Shown here: positions 16,958 through 24,552 of the stretch, piece after piece
How positions within the stretch are numbered: position 1 is the stretch's first letter
Layout: each line of letters starts with the position of its first letter
Assembly (NCBI GenBank): GCA_026414325.1
Contig: JAOAJF010000008.1
Span: 1-25,732, forward strand
DNA length: 25,732 nucleotides
Reading direction: 5' to 3'
From: Microcaldota archaeon
GTDB taxonomy: Archaea; Micrarchaeota; Micrarchaeia; Anstonellales; Anstonellaceae
Translations under genes and position numbers: made by a program
Notes under the pieces: model-generated
What the model was told of the DNA's origin: nothing
The model's database searches: none
What the model saw: only the letters and a program-made list of their open reading frames with translations

Positions 16958-17650
16958 TCACCTTTTTGAACTTTTTCTTTTTGCTTTTTTAGATGGTTTT
17001 GGTTTTTTTATTTGTATTTTTCTCTTCTTTTTTAATTTGACTTTTTGTTTTTTAGTTTTTGTTTTCTTTCTTTTAGTTTTAGTTTTGGAAGGCAAAACAG
17101 CTGAACTCAAAATTGCTTGTGAAATATCTTGTTGAATTTGTTTGGTTTTTTCTGAAAGTTCTAAAGGCTGGAGAGGAGGTTGAACATTTTCTTGTACAAC
17201 TAAAGCGGTTGTTTCCTTTTGTTGAGCTTCTCCAGACTGTTGGGGCTGAGAGGGCTGTTGAACAGCTGCTGACTGGCTAGAAGAAAAAACTTGTTTTTGT
17301 TCTTCTATAGAGGGGATATAGCTCAATAGACTGAAAAATGAAAGAAAACCAACTAAAATTATTAAAACCAGAATCGATTCTATTTTAAATTCTTGATTAT
17401 AGATAAGGGGTAGAGCTATAATAACTAAGAAAATTAAAACTGCTATTATTGAATTTATAAGTAAACTATTGTTAAATTTTTTTCTTCGTTTTTTGTATTC
17501 TTCTAAACAATTAGGGCAAACAAAGAGCTCGTTGTTTTTTAATATTTTTAATTTGTTTTTTATCTTTCGAATTATATCTAATACAAAGCTCTCTTTTATT
17601 TTATAGCCCTCCACTATTTCTTTTTCACAAACAATACAGATCTTTGCCAT
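16958..17650 (-). CDS. Zinc-ribbon membrane protein with very basic tail
   Basis: The 230-residue protein begins with a four-cysteine zinc-ribbon pattern: CIVC at 5-8 and CPNC at 45-48. Two TM helices follow (about 63-83 and 92-112). Next is a Gln/Ser/Pro-rich linker (about 118-155), a short helical part, and a tail (about 184-230) made almost entirely of Lys, Arg, Thr, Pro and Ser. With a short loop between the helices, both ends should face the same side, most likely the cytoplasm. The tail resembles nucleic-acid-binding tails of archaeal and nucleolar proteins. It sits directly after the HerA/VirB4-like ATPase gene, so a role in tethering DNA to the membrane is possible. That role is inference; the protein family is not recognised. 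Confidence 0.72.
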   Translation of the reverse strand: MAKICIVCEKEIVEGYKIKESFVLDIIRKIKNKLKILKNNELFVCPNCLEEYKKRRKKFNNSLLINSIIAVLIFLVIIALPLIYNQEFKIESILVLIILVGFLSFFSLLSYIPSIEEQKQVFSSSQSAAVQQPSQPQQSGEAQQKETTALVVQENVQPPLQPLELSEKTKQIQQDISQAILSSAVLPSKTKTKRKKTKTKKQKVKLKKKRKIQIKKPKPSKKAKRKSSKR

Positions 17651-17665
17651 AAATTTTCCCTCCTT

Positions 17666-19237
17666 TTAAACTCCATCAAAATCTTCATCTAAAGCAATTT
17701 TTGTCATAGAAAGACCCTTAAGACCGACCTTTTTATAATCCACCTTTGAAAAGATATCAACTATTGTTGAATCATCTACTCCAAAGCTCTTTAAAAGAGA
17801 AGTGATGTTTTTTCTTGCAAGTCCTTTTCTCTCAAGCAAAACTACAAAATTTAGAATATTGAGATGTTTATTATTTTTTGTAAATTCAGAGCATATCTCT
17901 TCTATTGCAAACTCGTTTAGCCCAAAACCTCTAAGTTGTTTTCTTAATTCCTCTTTTTCAAAAGATACTGATTTTGCCATTTTACCACCTGCAAATTCAC
18001 CCAAATCCAAAAAAAACTCGATAATTGGCTCTTCTCCGATAATTTTATCTAAAATAAATGTCTCTGAAAAATGTACAGAAGTTTGAAAAGCCATGTTTAC
18101 TGCTGCTTGACCTACCCCTAATTTTCTTATCTCATCTCGCATGTAATTAGAAAAATTAAGAGTTGTTTGTAAATAGTCGAGATATCTTTCAAATTTTATT
18201 CTGAAAATAAAAGTGGTGCCAACATTAGAAAAAATTGATTCGGAAATATCAGTTGGATTTTGTGAACCAACTATAAGACCAAAATTATATTTTCTTCCTT
18301 CTCGTACAATCATAACTGCATCTGAATTTTCTTCTCTTGCAATTTTCCAAGCTTCATCTAAAACAACAAAAAGTTTTATTCCTTTTTCTGGTTTCCAGCC
18401 TTCTGCTCTCATTTTTTCTTTTATAAATTGTAAGCAAGAAAGAGCAGCTAAAGCTCTAAACACTTCATCTGGTAGGCCAGATAAATCAAGGCAGACCAAC
18501 CCCACATCCAATAGTTCATCTAATTTTATAGTAGAGGGAAGTGCGAAAAAATCTTCTCCTTCTCTGGTAAAAGTTCGAATTCTATAAATTGCATTTTCCA
18601 ATTCTGCTGGAAACTCATAAGTTCCACTTCTTAGCTGTTCTTCTAAAATTCTTTGAACATCTTTTAAGGTCGGGGGTTTAAGCGGTCTTCCAAGTGGATC
18701 TCTCTGAATGTTAGAGGTTAGATTAAACTTTGCCTCTAAATATGCTTTCTCTATTGCAAGCTCAGTTAACCTTCTTTGTTCTGGGTAACGACCAATATCT
18801 GTTAAAAGCTCTAAAGCGCGCATTACTTGTTTTATTCTATCCGACGGTCTCATTCCACCTAAATCTAATAAATTAATATTTGAGCCTTTTCCTAATGAGA
18901 TAACCCTGCCACCTGTTTGTTTTACCCAATCTTTATATTCACCAGCCCAATCGATTATAAATGCGTTTGCTCCCCATACATAAGAAGCCCTAGTTAGAAA
19001 TGTTTTTATAAAATAAGATTTACCTGCTCCTGTTATTCCTACAACAGCAATGTGCGGGTTAGTAATATTTTTAAATGACCAATAAAAAGGCACATGAAAA
19101 ATTTTAGTAAACCCAACAAAAACTGAATCAGAAGGACTATTTAGCAAAAACTCTTCTGGAGGCTCTGGAGGCCTAACAAAAAAATTTCTTGTTGATAGCA
19201 ATCTATTAGAGGTATAAAACAATTCTAAATTACCCAT
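17666..19237 (-). CDS. HerA/VirB4-type (DUF87) ATPase
   Basis: The 523-residue protein is a FtsK/HerA-superfamily P-loop ATPase. Walker A is GITGAGKS (67-74), with DWAGEY (96-101) after it. Walker B is LFVVLDEAW (289-297; Asp294, Glu295), and the sensor/arginine region is REGRKYNFG then GSQNPTDIS (324-332). A helical insertion lies between Walker A and B, as in VirB4, TraC and CedB-type ATPases. A HerA barrel domain and a VirB4 N-terminal domain are absent; the adjacent upstream gene appears to provide the latter. The C-terminus has small helical, UBA-like repeats (KQLRGFGLNEFAIEEI, SLLKSFGVDDSTIVDIF), unusual for VirB4. A GAGGTTG site precedes the ATG, 18 bases after the preceding stop. Likely the motor of a membrane translocation or assembly machine. 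Confidence 0.88.
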   Translation of the reverse strand: MGNLELFYTSNRLLSTRNFFVRPPEPPEEFLLNSPSDSVFVGFTKIFHVPFYWSFKNITNPHIAVVGITGAGKSYFIKTFLTRASYVWGANAFIIDWAGEYKDWVKQTGGRVISLGKGSNINLLDLGGMRPSDRIKQVMRALELLTDIGRYPEQRRLTELAIEKAYLEAKFNLTSNIQRDPLGRPLKPPTLKDVQRILEEQLRSGTYEFPAELENAIYRIRTFTREGEDFFALPSTIKLDELLDVGLVCLDLSGLPDEVFRALAALSCLQFIKEKMRAEGWKPEKGIKLFVVLDEAWKIAREENSDAVMIVREGRKYNFGLIVGSQNPTDISESIFSNVGTTFIFRIKFERYLDYLQTTLNFSNYMRDEIRKLGVGQAAVNMAFQTSVHFSETFILDKIIGEEPIIEFFLDLGEFAGGKMAKSVSFEKEELRKQLRGFGLNEFAIEEICSEFTKNNKHLNILNFVVLLERKGLARKNITSLLKSFGVDDSTIVDIFSKVDYKKVGLKGLSMTKIALDEDFDGV

Positions 19238-19255
19238 CTTTTTTCAACCTCAGCT

Positions 19256-20071
19256 TTAATAGGCAGCACTTTCCATTGCACTAGCAGTTGGAGGAATAAT
19301 ATGCTCCCACTCAAAGCATTTGAGCATTTCATCTGCCTGTAGATGTACAACTTGCACATTCAAAGCATTTGCTAAAGTTGCTTTAAGCTCATTAGCCTGG
19401 GATTTAACCTCAGCTATAGCTGCCTCTTTTGACAGCCCAGTGGCTGTAGTCATAGCATAAATTATAGTACCCATTGGTTTATAGCCAGAAACCAGCCTAT
19501 TTATTTGAGCTTCATACATTGCAACTTCCTTTTCATAACGGTCTAATTTTAAAATATCTGGTTCTGGTTTTTCTCTTTCTCTAGAAAGTTTAAGTTGGGC
19601 TTCAGCATATTTTGTTTCTAATTCTCTTCGGTGATGAGAGATGTCAATAACATAAACCATCATAGAAAATTTTACAGGAAATCTAACAGAAGAAATTGCT
19701 CTCTCAAAATATTCTGAATAAATTACATTTTCTTGGGGACTTTTTTCAGTAGTAGAATCATAAAGTTTTATTCCTAAAAAGGCAGATGCATAATAAGTAT
19801 TCCCCTCTTTTTTTAAGATTACATCCTGGGATGGAGGAATCTCATAACCCCCAGCAATTATTTGTACAATATTAGACCTTTTAGTAAAAAGAGGGATTAA
19901 TAAATAGCCATATTTATAAAATAAGACAGCACCTGCTCCACCTAAACCACAGAGTAGAGCAGCAAAAAGTACGAGAATTCCACCAGAGGTAGCGTATACA
20001 CCAAATGCACCTACTAGTGAAATAAGAACTGCAAAATAGGAAAGTTGTTTTGAATTAAAATTGAAGTCCAT
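19256..20071 (-). CDS. Two-TM protein resembling VirB3/PrgI fused to a VirB4 N-terminal domain
   Basis: The 271-residue protein has two N-terminal TM helices (about 11-28 and 31-54), then a soluble region. The soluble part has a strand-rich segment with GGYEIPPSQDVIL (a possible short linker), EYFERAISSVRFPVKFSMMVYVID, a charged helical hairpin (about 150-195), and a C-terminal ANALNVQVVHLQADEMLKCF. This order (PrgI/VirB3-like membrane hairpin, then a ferredoxin-like and coiled region ending L-x(2)-DEM-x(2)-C/F) mirrors the N-terminal half of VirB4/TraC/CedB-like proteins. Directly after it comes the matching ATPase gene, so the pair looks like a split VirB4. A GGGTG site precedes the ATG and a TATA-like box lies at 20111-20120, making this the first gene of the five-gene unit. 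The homology is a pattern judgement and needs a profile search. Confidence 0.65.
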   Translation of the reverse strand: MDFNFNSKQLSYFAVLISLVGAFGVYATSGGILVLFAALLCGLGGAGAVLFYKYGYLLIPLFTKRSNIVQIIAGGYEIPPSQDVILKKEGNTYYASAFLGIKLYDSTTEKSPQENVIYSEYFERAISSVRFPVKFSMMVYVIDISHHRRELETKYAEAQLKLSREREKPEPDILKLDRYEKEVAMYEAQINRLVSGYKPMGTIIYAMTTATGLSKEAAIAEVKSQANELKATLANALNVQVVHLQADEMLKCFEWEHIIPPTASAMESAAY

Positions 20072-20110
20072 TTAAACAACACCCTTGGCAAAAAGTTATA
20101 AGTAAAAAAT

Positions 20111-20120
20111 ACTTATAAAT
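20111..20120 (-). promoter_or_regulatory. TATA-like box of the five-gene membrane cluster
   Basis: On the minus strand this reads ATTTATAAGT. Transcription would start near 20090, giving a leader of about 20 bases that contains the GGGTG ribosome binding site at 20080-20084 before the ATG at 20071. Confidence 0.5.
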
Positions 20121-20180
20121 ACTACTGCTAGTGTTTTTATTTAAAAAGATAAATACTATAAAGTTTAATAATGTTGGTTT

Positions 20181-20190
20181 TTTATAATTA
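20181..20190 (+). promoter_or_regulatory. TATA-like box of the GINS gene
   Basis: TTTATAATTA lies in the divergent spacer. A start of transcription near 20211 is expected, which leaves a leader of about 25 bases carrying GGGG before the ATG at 20237. Confidence 0.4.
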
Positions 20191-20236
20191 ATAACAGCTA
20201 AGAAGAGATAGTGGTGTGGGAAAAGGGGAAAAACAA

Positions 20237-20734
20237 ATGATAAGTTACCAACAGCTTTGTGAAATTTATAGGCTAGAAAAATCAACAAATTTATTATGCG
20301 AACTACCAAAAAATTTTGAAAATGATATAAAAGAACTTATTTATAATCTTAGCCTAAAAAATGATCAAAATTCTGCAGTTGAATTGTATAATATAAAAAA
20401 TAGATTGAAAGAATTGTTTAGACTTAGAATGCAAAAAATTGCTCTTGCTGCTCTTATGGTAAAAAAAGTTAATACTGAGCTAAAGAACGAGTTGGAATTT
20501 TTTAATAAGTTACAAGAGCTTGTAGAAAAACAGCTCAGTTGGATTGAAAGTATAGAAAATCAAAAGAGCATTAGCCAAGATAGTATTACAATAAAAATAC
20601 TAAAAGATATAGAAGAGTATATAAGTGCTAAAGGAGAGCCGAAAGGTCCTTATAAGAAAGACCAGGTTGTTAAAACAGAAAAAGAGGAGGCCGAATGGCT
20701 TATTAAGACTGGTCTAGCAGTGAAAGTGGACTAA
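20237..20734 (+). CDS. Archaeal GINS complex subunit, Gins51 type
   Basis: GINS joins MCM and Cdc45/RecJ-like protein in the replicative helicase. The 165-residue protein has the Gins51 order: a helical A domain (about 1-105) with LCELPKNFENDIKELI and the ELFRLRMQKIALAAL segment, followed by a C-terminal B domain. In the B domain, IKILKDIEEYISAKGEPKGPYKKDQVV and EEAEWLIKTGLAVKVD match the family pattern of a small beta-sandwich ending with Leu-Ile-x(3)-Ala. The ATG at 20237 with GGGG eight bases upstream is preferred over an in-frame GTG at 20216, which would place non-conserved residues in front. It lies upstream of the eL42 gene, a common archaeal neighbourhood. Confidence 0.85.
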   Translation: MISYQQLCEIYRLEKSTNLLCELPKNFENDIKELIYNLSLKNDQNSAVELYNIKNRLKELFRLRMQKIALAALMVKKVNTELKNELEFFNKLQELVEKQLSWIESIENQKSISQDSITIKILKDIEEYISAKGEPKGPYKKDQVVKTEKEEAEWLIKTGLAVKVD

Positions 20735-20773
20735 CTTTAGCTAGAAATAATTATTAAAACCTTAAATATCTTA

Positions 20774-20783
20774 GTATATAAAA
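20774..20783 (+). promoter_or_regulatory. TATA-like box of the ribosomal/aIF2-alpha cluster
   Basis: GTATATAAAA lies in the 106-base spacer between GINS and eL42. It would start transcription near 20805, leaving a leader of about 35 bases with an AAAGGTGA site before the ATG at 20841. Confidence 0.5.
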
Positions 20784-20840
20784 TAAATTTGTTAATTTGT
20801 TAAGTTCAAACAAAAATTTATCCAAATTAAAGGTGAAAAA

Positions 20841-21125
20841 ATGAAAATGCCAAAAGAGATTAGAACATATTGTAAATATTGTAATAAACACACAACCCAT
20901 ACAGTTAAGTTAGCTTCAAAAAGCCCCCCTAGATCATTGGCTATAGGTACAAGAAAACATGAAAGAAAATTAAAAGGACATGGAGGAAAAAGGGCAGGAA
21001 AAGTACCTGTAAAAAAACAGGGAAAAAGACAGGTAGTTATGCTAAGCTGCGTTGAATGCAAAAAGAAAACACCTAGAACCATTGGAACTAGAACTAGAAA
21101 GAAATTGGAAATAATAGCAAAATAA
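20841..21125 (+). CDS. rpl44e: Large-subunit ribosomal protein eL42 (L44e)
   Basis: The 94-residue zinc-ribbon ribosomal protein of archaea and eukaryotes sits near the E site of the 50S subunit. It starts MKMPKEIRTYCKYCNKHTTH with Cys11/Cys14; the second zinc pair is SCVECKK with Cys70/Cys73. The conserved basic GHGGKRAGKVPVKKQGK segment lies between them. A strong GGTG ribosome binding site precedes the ATG. It opens the eL42-eS27-aIF2-alpha-Nop10-PAC2 run that is conserved in many archaea. Confidence 0.96.
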   Translation: MKMPKEIRTYCKYCNKHTTHTVKLASKSPPRSLAIGTRKHERKLKGHGGKRAGKVPVKKQGKRQVVMLSCVECKKKTPRTIGTRTRKKLEIIAK

Positions 21126-21142
21126 AATGGTGAGGTGAAAAA

Positions 21143-21319
21143 ATGAAAAAGCGAGCTTGTTTTTTAAAAGTTAAATGTATTTGCTCGAATGAACAAATTA
21201 TTTTTGAACATTCAAAATCAGAAGTAAGATGCCTGGTCTGTAACGAAGTTATAGGAAAAAGTACTGGTGGAAAAATAAAATTAGATTCCAGAATGAAGGT
21301 TTTAGAAAGATTAGAATAA
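21143..21319 (+). CDS. rps27e: Small-subunit ribosomal protein eS27 (S27e)
   Basis: This 58-residue protein encodes MKKRACFLKVKCICSNEQII at its start, then EVRCLVCNEVIGKSTGGKIK, matching the eS27 zinc-ribbon family. Cys30/Cys33 form the second zinc knuckle. The first knuckle is unusual: Cys12 and Cys14 have one residue between them, where the family normally has two (C-P-x-C), so one residue is missing. It follows eL42 by 17 bases, with GAGGTGA as ribosome binding site. Length and C-terminus are otherwise normal. Confidence 0.92.
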   Translation: MKKRACFLKVKCICSNEQIIFEHSKSEVRCLVCNEVIGKSTGGKIKLDSRMKVLERLE

Positions 21320-21332
21320 AGATTAGAATAAA
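21309..21332 (+). repeat. 12-bp perfect tandem duplication at the rps27e stop
   Basis: GATTAGAATAAA occurs at 21309-21320 and again at 21321-21332. The first copy contains the last codons and TAA stop of rps27e; the second lies in the short leader of the aIF2-alpha gene. It looks like a replication-slippage duplication. Confidence 0.9.
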
Positions 21333-21343
21333 GGTTTGAAAAT

Positions 21344-22135
21344 ATGAATAAAAATTTTCCAAAACTCGATGAATTGGTATTAGCAAAAATAAAAAAAATT
21401 ATGAATTATGGAGCTATTTGTACATTGGACGAATACAATAACCAGGAAGCATTTTTACATATTTCAGAAGTAGCACCCAGATGGATAAAAAATATTAGAG
21501 AATTTTTACATGAAGGCCAAACACATGTAGTAAGAGTAATTAATGTAGATATAGAAAAAGGCCAAGTAGATGTGTCTTTAAAAAAAGTTACAGAATATGA
21601 AGCAAAAAATAAAATAAAAGAATACAGACAAGAAAAAAGAGCTAAAAAAATTTTCGAGCTTGCTATTAAAGAGGCAGCAATAAATTCAAAAAGAGCTGAG
21701 AAATTACAGGAGCAATTAGAAAAAAAATATAACAGGCTTTATCTTGCTTTGGAAGAAATCCAAGAACCAAACTTTAATTTTTTACAATTTGGTTTAAATG
21801 AAGAAGAATACAAAAAAATCTTAACAATAGTGCAAAAGAATATTAAAAAAAGTACAGTTCAACTAATAAAAATTATCAGATTAATTTCATATTCTCAAGA
21901 AGGAATAAAAAAAATAAAAGAGCTTTTGCTGCAGATAAGTAAAATGTCTGTTGCCTCATCACAAGTTAATGTTCATTATCTTGGAGCTCCAAGATATCAG
22001 CTTAGTGTTATAAGTACAGAACCAAAAAAAACATCTAAGGAGTTTGACCAACTTCTAAAAAAAATAGCATCACTTGCAAAGGAATACGATTTAATATACG
22101 AAATAGAGGAAAAAGAAAATGTCTCTTCTTCGTAA
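21344..22135 (+). CDS. Translation initiation factor aIF2 subunit alpha
   Basis: aIF2-alpha works with the beta and gamma subunits to bring initiator tRNA to the ribosome. The 263-residue length is usual. The N-terminal S1/OB domain (about 10-82) shows ELVLAKIKKIMNYGAICTLDEY, EAFLHISEVAPRWIKNI and GQVDVSLKKVT. A helical middle domain covers about 85-170, and the C-terminal alpha/beta domain includes VNVHYLGAPRYQLSV. The ATG has AAAGGT upstream. The 3' end overlaps the start of nop10 by 17 bases in another frame, so the two genes are coupled. Confidence 0.94.
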   Translation: MNKNFPKLDELVLAKIKKIMNYGAICTLDEYNNQEAFLHISEVAPRWIKNIREFLHEGQTHVVRVINVDIEKGQVDVSLKKVTEYEAKNKIKEYRQEKRAKKIFELAIKEAAINSKRAEKLQEQLEKKYNRLYLALEEIQEPNFNFLQFGLNEEEYKKILTIVQKNIKKSTVQLIKIIRLISYSQEGIKKIKELLLQISKMSVASSQVNVHYLGAPRYQLSVISTEPKKTSKEFDQLLKKIASLAKEYDLIYEIEEKENVSSS

Positions 22136-22277
22136 ATGCCCTAAAACAAAAAACTATACTCTTAAAAAGAGAATAGCTAATATAGATACTATAAATCCTC
22201 ATCCGCCTAGGTTTGATCCATTGGACAAAGTTGGGGAATATAGAAGAAAAATAAAATATGGAAAGGTGAAAGAATGA
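22119..22277 (+). CDS. nop10: H/ACA RNP protein Nop10
   Basis: Nop10 is a core H/ACA ribonucleoprotein component needed for guide-directed pseudouridylation. The 52-residue product begins MSLLRKCPKTKNYTLKKRIA and contains PHPPRFDPLDKVGEYRRKIK, which is the family's most conserved stretch. Archaeal Nop10 normally has a four-cysteine zinc ribbon in the N-terminal part; here only Cys7 remains, the other three positions being replaced. Eukaryotic Nop10 also lacks the zinc site. The ATG lies inside the aIF2-alpha reading frame, and the TGA stop overlaps the next ATG (ATGA). The GGTG site for the next gene sits in the last nop10 codons. Confidence 0.92.
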   Translation: MSLLRKCPKTKNYTLKKRIANIDTINPHPPRFDPLDKVGEYRRKIKYGKVKE

Positions 22278-23041
22278 ATAGGACGATTATTATAGAAAAA
22301 AAAGGGGTGAAAATCAACAACCCGATTTTAATAGAAGGCTTGCCTGGAATTGGTCTTGTTGCAAAAATTGCTGTTGACTATCTTATTAAAAAATCCAAAG
22401 CTCAAAAAATAGCAAAGATTTATTCGCCATATTTTCCACCACAGGTGATAATGACAAAAAAAGGAATAATAAAAATGCCAGCGATGAGAATATATTTACT
22501 TAAAGGCAAAAAAAACGATTTTTTGATTTTGGCTGGAGATATTCAGCCAAATGATATAAATGGCCAGTATAGAGTAAACGAGGATATAGTTAAATATTTC
22601 AAAAAAAAGAAAGGAAAATTAATAATTACTTTAGGTGGCTATGGAACTGGAAACATAAAAAACGAGCCAGTTATATTTGGAGCTGCTACTTCTAAAGAGC
22701 TTGTTGAAAAATATTCTAAATTAGATATAAAATTTGGACAAACTGCTGGTTCTATTGTAGGTGCTGCTGGATTACTCATAGGTATTGGAAGATTGTATAA
22801 AATAGATGGAATTTGTCTTATGGCTCCAACACAAGGAAATTATATCGATCCTAAAGCTGCATTTAATTTGCTTAATAAACTTCTTCAGATAATGGAGCTA
22901 AAGATAGATACACAAGAGTTAGAAAATAGAGTTGCAGAAGGTGAAAAATTTATAAAGAAATTAGAGGAGATGGCTGAAAAAGAATTTGGCCAACTAAAAA
23001 GCTCTAGCTACAAAACAAAAGATTTAACCTACATTAGATAG
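22274..23041 (+). CDS. PAC2 family protein (proteasome assembly chaperone-like)
   Basis: The 255-residue protein belongs to the PAC2/COG2047 family of archaeal ATP-grasp-neighbour or proteasome-assembly-chaperone-like proteins. Visible features are NPILIEGLPGIGLVAKIAVDYLI (21-43), YFPPQVIMTKKGIIKMP, FLILAGDIQPN, KLIITLGGYGTG and GQTAGSIVGAAGLLIGIG with LMAPTQGNYIDPKAA. A charged helix closes the protein. In archaea this gene commonly follows nop10, as here, with a 4-base ATGA overlap and GGTG site. Archaeal members are thought to aid proteasome or RNP assembly, but direct evidence is thin, so the role is assigned only at family level. Confidence 0.9.
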   Translation: MNRTIIIEKKGVKINNPILIEGLPGIGLVAKIAVDYLIKKSKAQKIAKIYSPYFPPQVIMTKKGIIKMPAMRIYLLKGKKNDFLILAGDIQPNDINGQYRVNEDIVKYFKKKKGKLIITLGGYGTGNIKNEPVIFGAATSKELVEKYSKLDIKFGQTAGSIVGAAGLLIGIGRLYKIDGICLMAPTQGNYIDPKAAFNLLNKLLQIMELKIDTQELENRVAEGEKFIKKLEEMAEKEFGQLKSSSYKTKDLTYIR

Positions 23042-23081
23042 TTAGATAGCTTAGCCTACTTTTGCTTTCCTGGTACTGTAA

Positions 23082-24542
23082 TTAGATTGAGTTGAGAAAC
23101 TCTAAAATTAACCTTACTCCAAAACCAGTTCCTCCAGGAGCTAAAGAAAATTTTGGTTTTTCTGTCCAGGCAGTACCGGCTATGTCAAGATGTGCCCATT
23201 TACTTGTGTTTTGATCTACAAAAACTTTTAAAAAGGAATAACCAGCTATCGCACCAGCCATTCCTCGCTCGCCTACATTTTTTACATCTGCTACCTGACT
23301 TTTTACTTTTTCATCGTACTCGTCCCAAGTAGGTAGAGGCCAAAGTCTATCATTTGTCTTTAAAGAACAATCTAGAAGTTTGTTTTTTAATTCTTCATCT
23401 GCAGTCATAAGGCCTGCTGCCAGATCTCCTAAAGCAACAACACAAGCTCCAGTAAGAGTAGCTAGATCGATTAGATATTTTGGTTTGTATTTTTCTATAC
23501 AATAAGAGATTGCATCTGCTAGTGCAACTCTTCCTTCCGCATCAGTATTTAGCACCTCTATTGTTTTTTTGTTATATGCTACTATTATATCCCCTGGTCT
23601 GTAGGCAGAAGAAGAAGGCATATTTTCTGCTAGAGCTAAAACACCTACAATATTTTTGTTTGGTTTTAATTGTGCTAAGCCTTCAAAAACACCTAAAACT
23701 ACACATGCTCCAGATTTATCAAATTTCATATTTTCCATATATTCAGAAGGTTTGAGTGAAAGACCACCTGAATCAAAAACAATTCCTTTTCCTACTATTG
23801 CTAAGTCAAATTCTTTTTGTTTTCTATTTCCTCTATAAAGTAAGATAACTAAATAAGGAGGATGGGCTGAGCCTGAACCAACTGCTAAAAGAGAATTCAT
23901 ATTGTGTTTTTTAAGTTCTTCTTCTGAAAAAACAATTATTTCAAAGCCTTTTTCTTGAGCAAGTTTTTCTGCCTGTTTGGCCATAAAAGTTGTGGTTGCA
24001 ACATTTGCTGGTTGATTTTGTAATGATCTACAATAATTTGTTGCTTGTCCATAAATAATACCAAGCTTTATATCATTTGTTAAATCAGAAGAGCCTTGGA
24101 CAATTAAATTTATTTCTTCTATTTTAGGAGGTGGTTCTTTTTTTTCTTTATAATCTAAAAACTCATAATCTGCCATAATTAGATGAGAGCAAAAAACTTT
24201 TGTGAATTCCTGCCTATCATAGACAAATGCTATTGATGAATAAAATTTTGATTTAAAGCCAAGAAATGCTGCTGCATATGCTACACAAAAGTTTAATGCG
24301 TTTAACTTTTCTTTTTTACCTAGCCCTACTAATGCTGCTTTTAAAAACTTTTTTTTACCAATCTGAACATCAGAAAAAACAACCATCTGACCTAAATTTC
24401 CAAAAAAATCTTTTAAAGAAGGGTCGTCTTTTTTAACCCATGCTGGCAGGGGTGGGGTTTCGTTTTCTTTAACATTATAGATACCGTATACAAGTACTTG
24501 GCAGTTTGTATCTTCTAAGGTCTTTTTTTGAACTATTTTCAT
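23082..24542 (-). CDS. Leucyl aminopeptidase, M17 family
   Basis: M17 enzymes are cytoplasmic, hexameric, two-metal aminopeptidases that recycle peptides. The 486-residue protein has an N-terminal non-catalytic domain and a C-terminal catalytic domain. Visible metal ligands are Lys252 and Asp257 in VGKGIVFDSGGLS, Asp275 in DKSGAC, and the signature NTDAEGR (332-338). LIDLATLTGACVVALG is typical too. I use the ATG at 24542, six bases after GAGGTGA; an in-frame GTG at 24551 lies inside that ribosome binding site. It is 10 bases downstream of the CDP-archaeol synthase gene. It converges on the PAC2 gene with a 40-base spacer. Confidence 0.95.
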   Translation of the reverse strand: MKIVQKKTLEDTNCQVLVYGIYNVKENETPPLPAWVKKDDPSLKDFFGNLGQMVVFSDVQIGKKKFLKAALVGLGKKEKLNALNFCVAYAAAFLGFKSKFYSSIAFVYDRQEFTKVFCSHLIMADYEFLDYKEKKEPPPKIEEINLIVQGSSDLTNDIKLGIIYGQATNYCRSLQNQPANVATTTFMAKQAEKLAQEKGFEIIVFSEEELKKHNMNSLLAVGSGSAHPPYLVILLYRGNRKQKEFDLAIVGKGIVFDSGGLSLKPSEYMENMKFDKSGACVVLGVFEGLAQLKPNKNIVGVLALAENMPSSSAYRPGDIIVAYNKKTIEVLNTDAEGRVALADAISYCIEKYKPKYLIDLATLTGACVVALGDLAAGLMTADEELKNKLLDCSLKTNDRLWPLPTWDEYDEKVKSQVADVKNVGERGMAGAIAGYSFLKVFVDQNTSKWAHLDIAGTAWTEKPKFSLAPGGTGFGVRLILEFLNSI

Positions 24543-24552
24543 TTTTTTCACC

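Noticed and set aside
17802..18587. Plus-strand frames inside the ATPase gene.
   Set aside because: They are antisense to a conserved P-loop ATPase and show no family signature or ribosome binding site.
20055..20309. Minus-strand frame of 84 codons.
   Set aside because: It crosses the divergent promoter region and the GINS start, has no conserved features and overlaps two well-supported genes.
20792..21082. Minus-strand frame of 96 codons.
   Set aside because: It is the antisense of the eL42 gene, which is certain.
23042..23081. Terminator hairpin between the PAC2 and aminopeptidase genes.
   Set aside because: I found no convincing stem and only very short T tracts on either strand.
23480..23838. 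Plus-strand frames within the aminopeptidase.
   Set aside because: They are antisense to the M17 catalytic domain; no independent support.
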